Part shown: positions 48,653 to 57,682 of the stretch, in pieces
Layout: each line of letters opens with the position of its first letter
Numbering within the stretch: the first letter of the stretch is position 1
From: Cupriavidus agavae
Lineage (GTDB): Bacteria > Pseudomonadota > Gammaproteobacteria > Burkholderiales > Burkholderiaceae
Assembly: GCF_004217045.1 (NCBI RefSeq)
Contig: NZ_SGXM01000001.1
Span: 2,108,001-2,172,000 of the forward strand
DNA length: 64,000 nucleotides
Direction: 5' to 3'
Notes under the pieces: generated by a model
What the model saw: the letters and a program-made list of their open reading frames with translations, nothing else
What the model was told of the DNA's origin: nothing
Databases searched by the model: none
Translations under genes and position numbers: made by a program

Positions 48653-51600
48653 TCAGTACTTCACGGCGTTCGGGTTGGTCGTGTAACCCATCTGCCCGTA
48701 TGTCACGTTGGCGGGGCCGACCTTGGGTTCGGCGAACCCGGGCTGGCCAGTGGACGAGCCCGGCGACAGCTTGACGCGGTCGGACGGTTCCACGGTGGGC
48801 CACGACGACTGCCCCGGTTCGGCCCGCACGAGCTGCCCGTCCGCGGGATCGCCCGCCGTGGGGGTCACGGCCGGCTGCTGCGGCTGCTGCGGCTTGGGCG
48901 GCACGGCTGGCGCCACCTTCGGGGCACCCGAGCCACCGCCTTGCAGCAGCGAATCGTACGACTTGCCCGTGTTGGTGTTCATCTCGCGGGCGCCATTGAA
49001 GCCCGAGAGACCCGTGGACGAGCCCGGCGAGAGATTGACACGATCACCGGGCTCCACCGTGGGCCACGACGACTGGCCCGGTTCGGCCCGCACGAGCTGG
49101 CCGTCGGACGGCGTACCCGATGTCGTGGTCGCGGCCGGCTGCTGCGGCTTCGGCGGCACCGCCGGCGTCACCTTCGGAGCACCCGACCCACCGCCCTGCA
49201 GCAGCGAATCGTACGACTTGCCCGTGTTGGTGTTCATCTCGCGGGCGCCGTTGAAGCCGCCCATGCCCGTGGAAGACCCCGGCGACAGCGTAACGCGCTC
49301 CGGCGGCTGCACGATGGGCCACTTGCGGCCCTCGGCGCGGCCATCGGGATTGCCGGCCTGTTGGCCCGAAGCGTTGTCCGGCTGGTCGCCGCCACCTGCC
49401 AGCTTGCCTGCGGCATTGTCCGGCTGGCCGCCTCCCTGCCTGCCGGCGTCGACCGGCTTGCCGCCATCCGCCGGCTTGCCGGGATTGGCGCTCGTCGCGC
49501 CGCCCAGCGGGATAGCCGTCTCGGGCGTCTTCAGGATGCGGTTCTCGACTTCGGCACGCTTCTCGACCACCCTGCCGCGGACCAGATAGGGATCCGCCGG
49601 ACCGGAGGACGTCTGGCCGGGACCGTCGTCGAAATCGGTCTGCGACGTGAAGTCGGTCGTGCGGCCACCGCCGCCGTTGCCCGGCAGCGAGGGATCGCTG
49701 CCGCTGCTGCGGCGCGATCCACCGGGACTGTCGTCGAAGTCCGTCTGCGAGCTGAAGTCCGTGGTACGGCCCGGACCATCGGCGTCGCCATTGCCGCCCC
49801 GGTTGCGCGGCGCCGGCACCGGCAGGTCTGCGCCGCCATCACCACTGCCACGGCGTGACGCAGCCGGGCTGTCGTCGATCGGCGTGTAGTGCTCGCGCGT
49901 GCCGCCCGTCTCGGTCGGAAGATCGAAGCTGCCTTTCTTCTTGCCGACGATCTTGGTGATGTCGCCAATACCGGCGGTAAACGACAGCTTGTTGCCGGTT
50001 GTCGTCTTGTCGGTGATGGTCTGCGTCGCCTTGCCCGCCTCGGCATTCACGTCGCCATTGACGCCACCGGCCGTGACCGAAACGCCGGCGATCGTGGCAT
50101 TCTGGCGGGTCTGCTTGTCCACGTCGTCCACGGTCTCGCCCCAGGCGCTGACCGTGCCCATGCCGGTGCGGGAAATACCGAACCCGCCGCCGCCATAGCC
50201 ACCGTCCTGGTCGATCTTGTCGTTGACGTTCTCGGCATTGACCGAGCCGCCGATGTTGGCCGTGCCCTTGCCGGCGTCCGAAATCAGGTGGCCGCCCTTC
50301 AGGTTCAGATCGCCGCCGGTCTCCACGTTCAGCGAATCACTGCCCTTGATACCGGACTGCGCAGCCGTAGTCCGCTCCGTACGGTGCTCCGTGCCCCCGC
50401 CAGCCTGCACCGAGAACGTCGGAATGACGTACACGGTACCGGTTGCCTGGATCACGCCAACCGCGGCGCCTGCCGACAGGCCGGCATTGGCCTTCTTGCG
50501 ATTGTAGTCAACCGTGTCCTGGACCGACTCGATATTGAGCTTGCCACCGGTCTTTACCGACACGTCCTTGGCATTGACGTTGGCACCCGCCAGGGTGGTG
50601 TCGCCGCCAGACCGCATGTTCACCTTGTTGGCGTCCAGCGTCGTATTGCTGTTCTGGGTCCACTTGGCGTGCGAGCCGTCGTAGGTGCCGCTGGCGTCCA
50701 CCGAGACACCCACGCCGGAGCCGAACAGCGATGCCCACGCACCGGCCGAGGCGCCCACCTTCACGGAGTAGCCAGTCGTATCCTGGCTGCCCCCGCTCTG
50801 CGCCGTGCCCATCCTCAGCTCGCCCCCTGCATCGAGGTTCGCTTCGTCGGCCTTCATCTTCACGCCCTTGAGGTCGATGTCGTTGCGGGCCTGCATGTTG
50901 ATCTTGCCCGCCTCGATGTGGTTCTCGTTCTCGGACCACGTCGACTGGTTGGTCTTCCCGCCGGACACGCTGACGCCAGTTGTCACGGACGCGCCCGCCA
51001 GGTCGTTGAAGATGACGTTCGAGATGTCACCGATCACCTGCAGGGTGGTCATCCCGGCATCGGTCTTGTTGCCCTCCTTGGCCGCCGCGTTGCCCAGTTC
51101 ACCATACTTGTTGGCCGCATCGGCCAGCACGCTGTGCACCTCGCCCTTGGTGCCCACCATGACCGACGACTTCGATTCGGTCGAGCTGTGGCGATCGACA
51201 TACTTGGTTGTCTGGATATCGTCGGCCTTGACGTCGAGCGTCCCGGTGGTCTTGATGTTGGCGCCGCCCATGTCCACCGTGCCCGCGCTCATCGAAAGCC
51301 CGCCCTCGCCGAACGACAGGTTGGTGTTGTTGTGCGTTTCCGACGACTTGCTCGACGACTCGGTAGTCCGGCTGTAGCCAAACTTCACGCTGGCCATGTC
51401 ATCCACCCCCGCCCGTCCAGGCTTCTTGGCGTTGGTGGAGTTCGAGTTGCCATCCTGCTCCGGATTCTGGCGGTCGCTGACACCGGCGTAGGTCGATGTG
51501 CCGGTCTGCGAGGCCGCACCGGCACTGGCCTCAAAGCCCAGGGCCTTGGCCCCCGCCGAGATGCCGAACTGGCTGACCGTGGTCTTGTCGGTCTCATGGC

Positions 51601-54600
51601 TATAGTTCGTCGTGGTCTTCACGTCGATCTTGTTGCCCGCCACCATGTTGCCGGACTCGCCGGAGAACTTGCCGCCCTCGAGCGTGATGTCGTTCTTGGC
51701 ACCCATGTTGAGCGCACCGCCCGCCTGCACCGAGCTGCCCACGCCGGTGGCACTGGCCGAGCTGGACTCCTTCATGGTGAAGTTCAGCACGCCCTTGGTG
51801 CGCTCGTAGTAGTACGAGCTGTCGGCCTCGTGCATCTCGTTGGAACGCAGGTCGCCCTCGGTGGCCACGATGTTGGCGTCGTTGCCGGCCTTGATGCTGG
51901 CACTGTTCAGCGTGACATTCTTGCCGTAGATATTGACGTCCTTGCCGGCATTGATGCCATCGTCGAATTCGTGCAGCTTCAGCTTGCCCGCCTCGTCGTA
52001 GCCCGCGCTGGCCGTGATGTCGATATTGCCCTTCTCGGCCAGCAGTGTGATGTCGCCGCCCGCCTTGATGGCCGCGCCGTTGTTGATCACGCTGCCCTCG
52101 GTGGAGATCAGGTTGACGTGGCCGCCGGCGGCGATGCCGCCGCTCATGCCAGCGCTGACGTTGGACAGGTCGCCCTTGGAGCGCACCACCACGTCCTTGC
52201 CGGCCGTCAGCGAACCGCTGGCGTTCTGCATGCGTTCAGCGTCGATGCTGATGGTGCCACCGGCATTGACCAGCGCGGCCCCGTCGCCTTCGCCGCTGCG
52301 CATGGCCGTCAGCGTGGACTGGGCCAGATAGACGCGCGGCACCATGACGGCCTCGCCATCGATGGTCTCGCTCACGAACCAGACGATGTCCTTGTCGAGC
52401 GATGCCATCTGCTCCTTGGACAGCGCCTTGCCCACTTCGAGGCCCTCCACGTCGGCGGCGTTGCCCATCAGCATCTTGACCAGCTCCGCATCCTGCACGC
52501 CATCGCGCACGGCGAAGAACGCGCCCACGGAGTCGTTCATCTGGCGCCGGATCAGTTCCGTGACGAAATAGTTGTCGCCAATGACGTTGACAGGTATCTC
52601 GCTGTTGTAGCCGATCTGCTGGAAGAAGTAGTCCGAGCCGTAGAACTTGCTCTGGTCGATGAACTTCAGGCGGGTCTCGTACATCGGTACCACCTTGACG
52701 CCGTTGTTGGCCAGGCCCTCACCGCCCTGGCCGCCGGGCAGCCCGGTGGCATCGCCGGCCGCCTGCGCGCCTTTCTTGCTGAGCCACGCCGACGAGCGGC
52801 TGAACATGCCCTTGATCGACGTGAGGTCCTTCAGCGCGGGCAGCGTGCTGATGCCCATCTCCAGTTCCTCGAACTTCTTCGGGTTCACGGAGACATCGTA
52901 GGTTGGCGCCACGATGTCGATCTCCTTGTCGCCCACCTTGACGTTGATCTTCTTGTTCTCGACACGTACGCCGCCCAGGCCGTTGTCGAAGGTGCCCTTC
53001 TCGTGCACCACATTGCCGCCGGCCGTGATCGCGCTCTTTTCCTGCGGCAGCAGATAGAACTTGCTGTCCTTGAGTTGGGCGTCACCATCGGCCTTCAGTT
53101 CCCTCCAGCGCTTGCTGAGATCGCCGTTGGACATCGCGCGCCAGGTCGGGCCAAACAGCGTGGACATCAGCAGGTTCAGCGTCGGGCCTTCCATCTGCTT
53201 GAAGACCGACTGCGGGTCGCCGTCGCCACGGTACCAGTCGTACCAGTAGTTGCCCGATCCGGCGCCGCCCCACAGAAAGTCGATGAAGTGGTACATGCTC
53301 TCGAAGTACACCGGCTCATCGCGATTCTTGCTGGCGTCCATCTTGATCTTCTTCGGCCGCTTCGCCGTCATGAACGAATAGAGGTCGACCGTGATGAACT
53401 TGGGCTGGTTGACCACATCGCCACTGAGGTAAAGGTTCTTGCCGGCCGCAATCAGTCCACCTTCGTTCAGGACCGAATCGAAATCGCGCTTGCCGTCCAC
53501 CACGGCGTTGGCGCCGAACTTGTTCCGCTGGTTGATGAACAGGTTGCCACCGGCCGATATTTCGGCCGACTTGTCGAGCGCCAGGTTCGAGGTCAGCGTC
53601 GGCAACGCGATGTCGAGCTGCACCCACACCCGCTGCGCCGCCCGGAACTTGAACCGCGCGCCGTGGGAGCTGAGCGAGTCCGGGCCTTCCACCAGTTCCT
53701 GTCCCGTGTAGGCCGAGAGATTGCGCAGGTCGCGCGCATCGATGGCCATGTCGCCCTCGCTGCGGATCGTGCCGGCCTCGTTGAGGATGGTTGGAGCCAC
53801 CAGGGACAACGTATCCTGGCTCAGGATGTTGGCGTTCCGTTCGTTGTGGATCCATTCGTCCGCATCGAGCGACACGTCCTTCATCGCCCAGATCAGGCTG
53901 TCCTTGCTGTTACGGATCTGCTTCGCGCCGAGCGCCACGCCGTTGGCGCTGATGATCGCCGCGTTGTTGGTGAGAGCCTTGCCCGAACGCAGCCGGATCG
54001 AACCCAGGTTCTCGATCGTCTGGTCCACGGTAATGTCGCCCGTGGCCTTCGCGTCGAGCAGCTTGCCCGAATTCAGGGCCCCGGCGTTGCCGCCGAAGAC
54101 GAGGTCGTCCTTGACCGATACCGCCAGCGTATCGCCGGCCCAGACGGTGCCCTTCTCGTTATCGAGCGTATCGACGTCGATGTTCACGTTGTCCGTGGCT
54201 TCGACATCACCCTCGTTCACGAGCGACTTGCCCGAGAAATCGACACTGCCGCCCACGATGACGGCCGAGTCGTTATGGATGGAAGACTTCCCCTCCACCG
54301 TGACGCGCCCGCCATCAGAGCCCATCTGGGCCTTGCCCGTATTGGCAATCTGGTCGGCGGTGAAGCGCGCGATGCTGTCACTGAGCATCCGCGCCTTGTC
54401 CTCGTTGGTGAGCCGGTCCGCATCGATACCCAGTTCCTTCTGCGCGTACATCAGCGCACCGTCTGTATTGAGGACGGTCTTGGCCTTGGCCGTCAGCTTG
54501 CCGCTGGAACTGATCTGCGAACCCGCGCCACGGTTCTCGATGGCATCACCGGAGAGCGCCAGGCTGGTTTCGCCATGGATCATGGCACCGTCGGCGTTCT

Positions 54601-57600
54601 TCAGCTTGCTGGCGTCGATACCAAGGTTGGCGTCGGACGAGATCAGGCTCTTGCCGGTGTTGTTGAGGTCGGTTGCCCCGATCTTCGCGTCCCCGCCAGC
54701 CTGGATGCGGCTGCCCGCGTTGTCGAGCGTCTCGGCATCGACTGACAGGTCGCCGCCCGCCACGATGATGCCGGCGCCGGTATTGTCGAGATCGGTGGCC
54801 GAGATCGTGGCATCGGCGCCCGACTGGATGCGGCTGGCATCGTTGGCAAGCGTCTTCGCGTCGATCGACAGGCCCTTGTTGGCCACGATGGTGGCCGCCT
54901 TGCTGTTGATCAGCTTCTCCACGGCGTCGATGGCCACGCGGCCGTCGGAGGCGATGGTGCCCGCGGTGTTGGTGACCGACTTGATCTTGCGCAGCGCGAG
55001 CGTCTCGCCGGCAGCCAGCGTCGCATCATCGTTGAGCAGGCTGTCGGCGCCCTCCAGCGTGACGGTCTTCGCGGCCTGGATCGCACCCTTCTTCTTGTTC
55101 TCGATCTTCCTGGTGTTCTTCACCTCGACCGTGTTGCCCTGGATCGTCGCACCGCTGTTGGAGAGCGACCCTGCCTTGTCAATGCCGAGTGCGCCGCCGG
55201 CCAGCAGCACGGCGCCGTCCTTGTTGTCGATCGAGCCGATGTCCGTCAGCGAGACGTTCTGGCCCTGGATCCGGCCGCCGTCGCGGTTGACCAGGGTGTT
55301 CAGGCCCTTCAGGGCAAGGTCCCCGCCGGTCTGCACCGTGCCGGCATTGTCCAGGCGCCTGGCAACATCGAGGCCCAGTGTCTCGCTACCCGATACCAGT
55401 CCGGAATTGTCGAGACTGTCGGTCTCGAGGCCCACCTTGGTGCCCAGAATCGCGCCGCTGTTGTCGATGCTGCCGGCCTTGGCGGTCAAGCTGGTGCCGT
55501 TGAGCACACCGCTGTTGTCCAGCGTGGTCGACTTCAGGCCGATGGTGCCGGCCTGCATGCCGCCAGCGTTCGACAGCGCCTTGGCGGCCACGTCGATACT
55601 GCCGGCTCCGAGATAGCCGGTGTTCTGGAACGTCGCGGCGGCCACATCGAGCTTGCCGCTCGCGTTGGCCATGCCGGCGTTGCGGAACAGCTCGGCAACG
55701 TCGAGTACCAGCGCGCCATCGGCAGCGATCAGCGCGCCCCCGGCATTCTGGACCTGCGTCGCCACGATCTTCACGTCGCCGGCCGTTGCGCCGACCTGTG
55801 CCGTCGACGCCACGCGCGCATCGTCGATCAGTGCGCCCTGAGCGTCTTCGACCACGAAGCGGCCGTCGCGCAGCACCACGCGGGCGTCTGCGATCTGCTC
55901 GCCCTTGGCGTTGATCGCGTACAGCGTACCGTCGATGCGGTAGTCGCCCACGGTAATGCGGATAGCCGGCACCGAGAGGTCCGCGGCCGTGCCGTAGTAG
56001 GTCAGGATCGACGCCGCGGTCTGGATCAGTGACTCCGCATCGATGGCAATGGTGCCTTCATGGCTGATCACGTCGGCGTTGACGCCAATCGCCTTCAGTG
56101 CGCGGATCGCCACGCTGGAGATGCTGTTGATGCGCCCGTCGATCGTGGCACTGGTGCCGGCGTCGATGGACACCTGGCCCTTGCTGATGGTTTCACCGTT
56201 GAGGTCGACCGAGGTGCCGGCCACCACCGAGACGCCGTCGCCATGGCTCAGCAACTGGCCGTCGGTGCTGACCGAGTCTCCGGCACGAATGGCAAGCTTG
56301 CCGCGCGCTTCCATGTTCGCGTTGCCGGACACGCTGCCGCCCGCGTCCACCGAGACGTCGCCGTAGCTCAGCAGCGAGCCGTCGACCTTTGCCGCGCCGC
56401 CTGCCTTCACCGACAGGTCACCCTGGCTGGCCAGCCCGGCCGCGATACCGGCGGAGCCGCCCGCGTCGATGCCGAGCTTGCCACGGCTGAGCAGGTCGCC
56501 GGTCACGTCCACATTGCCGCCCGCGCCAATGCCCATGTTGCCGGAGCTTTCCAGGTTGGCCTTGATGCTGGCTCCCTGGCGTGCCCTGATATCGATATCC
56601 TTGTCGGCGATCAGGCCGATCCTGCCGGTGTCGGGCGTGCCCTGCACCGATACGTTGCGGCCAGCCAGCGCGATTCCGCCCTGCTTGCTCTGTGCCGCGC
56701 CCAGCACGATGTCGCCATCGGCCGTCACCCGGATGTTGTCGCCGCCAAGAATCACGCCTTCATGGCGCACGCCGGCACCGCTGTCGGTAGCCACGAGCTC
56801 GATCATGCCGCCGTACATCGAGCCCAGCTGGCTGCCGTCGATGGCAATGGCCTGCTCGGCCTTGGCGCCCGCCTTTGCCACATGGGTGCGGGTGGCCGGG
56901 TCATACTCGCCCTGGCCGGCCACGACCTTCACATTGGCGGGGCCGTTGATCTCGCCGTTGATCTGCGCCGTGCGGCTGACGATGTCGAAGTGCGACAGGC
57001 CCTCGGTCGAGATGCCTGCCCCTTCGATGCCGACCATGCCGCCCTCGATACCGAGGCGCATGGCGCCGTCCGGCCCGCCGAGCACCTTGCCGGTGGATAG
57101 CGTCAGGCTGTTCGCGTTGATCGTCGAGGCACCGTTCACCGAGATGCCGTTGGGGTTGGCGATGATCAGGTCGGCGCGGCCGCCGAACACTTCCATGGCA
57201 CCACGGATACCGGTGGTGCCGGGACCGGTCACCTCGCCGATGATCGCCCTCGCCTGGTTGCTCAGGTTGGGGTTGTTCATCGTCAGGCCGCCAATGGCCG
57301 ACACGCCGTCCTTCATGCTGTTGTTGAAGACCACGCCGTTCGGGTCGACATTGAACTTCTGGAACTGGTTGTGCGAGATGCCGCGCTGGTTCGGATTCAC
57401 GATGTTGACCAGCGGCGTGCCGTTGGCCGTGACATTCATGCCGGCGCGCTGCGCGGCGTTGGGGTCGACCACGATCTCGGCGCCGGCAATGGCCGGCATC
57501 AGGGCGACCACGGCCGCGTACAGCGGGTGCAGGCGCATCCGCTGCTCGCTGGAGCGGGTGGGTCTATTGCCCTTGCGAAGGGCGGTGCCTTGCTTGGAGT

Positions 57601-57619
57601 GGAGAATTTTCTTGCTCAT
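48653..57619 (-). CDS. Giant two-partner-secretion exoprotein (TpsA, FhaB/hemagglutinin family)
   Basis: A 2988-aa secreted beta-helical protein, probably an adhesin. It has a long signal sequence (basic MSKKILHSKQG region, hydrophobic AAVVALMPAIAGA) and then the TPS secretion domain with the diagnostic NPNL and NPNGI motifs. A very long array of FHA-type repeats follows, then hemagglutinin repeat modules near the C-terminus. An RGD occurs at 1464-1466. The last roughly 430 residues are Pro/Gly/Ser-rich with tandem repeats. No VENN motif, toxin domain or immunity gene is present. The ATG at 57619 is preferred to a GTG three codons upstream. It follows its transporter gene by 63 nt. Confidence 0.95.
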   Translation of the reverse strand: MSKKILHSKQGTALRKGNRPTRSSEQRMRLHPLYAAVVALMPAIAGAEIVVDPNAAQRAGMNVTANGTPLVNIVNPNQRGISHNQFQKFNVDPNGVVFNNSMKDGVSAIGGLTMNNPNLSNQARAIIGEVTGPGTTGIRGAMEVFGGRADLIIANPNGISVNGASTINANSLTLSTGKVLGGPDGAMRLGIEGGMVGIEGAGISTEGLSHFDIVSRTAQINGEINGPANVKVVAGQGEYDPATRTHVAKAGAKAEQAIAIDGSQLGSMYGGMIELVATDSGAGVRHEGVILGGDNIRVTADGDIVLGAAQSKQGGIALAGRNVSVQGTPDTGRIGLIADKDIDIRARQGASIKANLESSGNMGIGAGGNVDVTGDLLSRGKLGIDAGGSAGIAAGLASQGDLSVKAGGAAKVDGSLLSYGDVSVDAGGSVSGNANMEARGKLAIRAGDSVSTDGQLLSHGDGVSVVAGTSVDLNGETISKGQVSIDAGTSATIDGRINSISSVAIRALKAIGVNADVISHEGTIAIDAESLIQTAASILTYYGTAADLSVPAIRITVGDYRIDGTLYAINAKGEQIADARVVLRDGRFVVEDAQGALIDDARVASTAQVGATAGDVKIVATQVQNAGGALIAADGALVLDVAELFRNAGMANASGKLDVAAATFQNTGYLGAGSIDVAAKALSNAGGMQAGTIGLKSTTLDNSGVLNGTSLTAKAGSIDNSGAILGTKVGLETDSLDNSGLVSGSETLGLDVARRLDNAGTVQTGGDLALKGLNTLVNRDGGRIQGQNVSLTDIGSIDNKDGAVLLAGGALGIDKAGSLSNSGATIQGNTVEVKNTRKIENKKKGAIQAAKTVTLEGADSLLNDDATLAAGETLALRKIKSVTNTAGTIASDGRVAIDAVEKLINSKAATIVANKGLSIDAKTLANDASRIQSGADATISATDLDNTGAGIIVAGGDLSVDAETLDNAGSRIQAGGDAKIGATDLNNTGKSLISSDANLGIDASKLKNADGAMIHGETSLALSGDAIENRGAGSQISSSGKLTAKAKTVLNTDGALMYAQKELGIDADRLTNEDKARMLSDSIARFTADQIANTGKAQMGSDGGRVTVEGKSSIHNDSAVIVGGSVDFSGKSLVNEGDVEATDNVNIDVDTLDNEKGTVWAGDTLAVSVKDDLVFGGNAGALNSGKLLDAKATGDITVDQTIENLGSIRLRSGKALTNNAAIISANGVALGAKQIRNSKDSLIWAMKDVSLDADEWIHNERNANILSQDTLSLVAPTILNEAGTIRSEGDMAIDARDLRNLSAYTGQELVEGPDSLSSHGARFKFRAAQRVWVQLDIALPTLTSNLALDKSAEISAGGNLFINQRNKFGANAVVDGKRDFDSVLNEGGLIAAGKNLYLSGDVVNQPKFITVDLYSFMTAKRPKKIKMDASKNRDEPVYFESMYHFIDFLWGGAGSGNYWYDWYRGDGDPQSVFKQMEGPTLNLLMSTLFGPTWRAMSNGDLSKRWRELKADGDAQLKDSKFYLLPQEKSAITAGGNVVHEKGTFDNGLGGVRVENKKINVKVGDKEIDIVAPTYDVSVNPKKFEELEMGISTLPALKDLTSIKGMFSRSSAWLSKKGAQAAGDATGLPGGQGGEGLANNGVKVVPMYETRLKFIDQSKFYGSDYFFQQIGYNSEIPVNVIGDNYFVTELIRRQMNDSVGAFFAVRDGVQDAELVKMLMGNAADVEGLEVGKALSKEQMASLDKDIVWFVSETIDGEAVMVPRVYLAQSTLTAMRSGEGDGAALVNAGGTISIDAERMQNASGSLTAGKDVVVRSKGDLSNVSAGMSGGIAAGGHVNLISTEGSVINNGAAIKAGGDITLLAEKGNIDITASAGYDEAGKLKLHEFDDGINAGKDVNIYGKNVTLNSASIKAGNDANIVATEGDLRSNEMHEADSSYYYERTKGVLNFTMKESSSASATGVGSSVQAGGALNMGAKNDITLEGGKFSGESGNMVAGNKIDVKTTTNYSHETDKTTVSQFGISAGAKALGFEASAGAASQTGTSTYAGVSDRQNPEQDGNSNSTNAKKPGRAGVDDMASVKFGYSRTTESSSKSSETHNNTNLSFGEGGLSMSAGTVDMGGANIKTTGTLDVKADDIQTTKYVDRHSSTESKSSVMVGTKGEVHSVLADAANKYGELGNAAAKEGNKTDAGMTTLQVIGDISNVIFNDLAGASVTTGVSVSGGKTNQSTWSENENHIEAGKINMQARNDIDLKGVKMKADEANLDAGGELRMGTAQSGGSQDTTGYSVKVGASAGAWASLFGSGVGVSVDASGTYDGSHAKWTQNSNTTLDANKVNMRSGGDTTLAGANVNAKDVSVKTGGKLNIESVQDTVDYNRKKANAGLSAGAAVGVIQATGTVYVIPTFSVQAGGGTEHRTERTTAAQSGIKGSDSLNVETGGDLNLKGGHLISDAGKGTANIGGSVNAENVNDKIDQDGGYGGGGFGISRTGMGTVSAWGETVDDVDKQTRQNATIAGVSVTAGGVNGDVNAEAGKATQTITDKTTTGNKLSFTAGIGDITKIVGKKKGSFDLPTETGGTREHYTPIDDSPAASRRGSGDGGADLPVPAPRNRGGNGDADGPGRTTDFSSQTDFDDSPGGSRRSSGSDPSLPGNGGGGRTTDFTSQTDFDDGPGQTSSGPADPYLVRGRVVEKRAEVENRILKTPETAIPLGGATSANPGKPADGGKPVDAGRQGGGQPDNAAGKLAGGGDQPDNASGQQAGNPDGRAEGRKWPIVQPPERVTLSPGSSTGMGGFNGAREMNTNTGKSYDSLLQGGGSGAPKVTPAVPPKPQQPAATTTSGTPSDGQLVRAEPGQSSWPTVEPGDRVNLSPGSSTGLSGFNGAREMNTNTGKSYDSLLQGGGSGAPKVAPAVPPKPQQPQQPAVTPTAGDPADGQLVRAEPGQSSWPTVEPSDRVKLSPGSSTGQPGFAEPKVGPANVTYGQMGYTTNPNAVKY
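48731..49297 (-). repeat. Tandem repeats in the TpsA C-terminal tail
   Basis: Unit A (49043-49297, 85 residues) and unit B (48779-49042, 88 residues) are nearly identical. Each carries RV(T/N)LSPGSSTG, FNGAREMNTNTGKSYDSLLQ, a PPKPQQP spacer and GQLVRAEPGQSSWPTVEP. A third, truncated copy begins at 48778 with RVKLSPGSSTG. Unit B has an extra QQP. Confidence 0.9.
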
Positions 57620-57682
57620 GATTGACACTGGATTCTGGTGTGGAACGGGACGGCTTCAGGCCGTCCATGGGCCGGCGACATG

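Noticed and set aside
48653..49300. CdiA-type contact-dependent inhibition toxin at the TpsA C-terminus
   Set aside because: There is no VENN-like delimiter or globular toxin domain, and no immunity gene between tpsA and groES. The tail is repetitive and proline-rich.
49889..54745. A 1618-codon open frame antisense to tpsA
   Set aside because: Its composition is a complement of the FHA repeats (Arg/His/Ala/Gly/Val). It has no plausible start site or motif, and the sense strand has clear TPS motifs.
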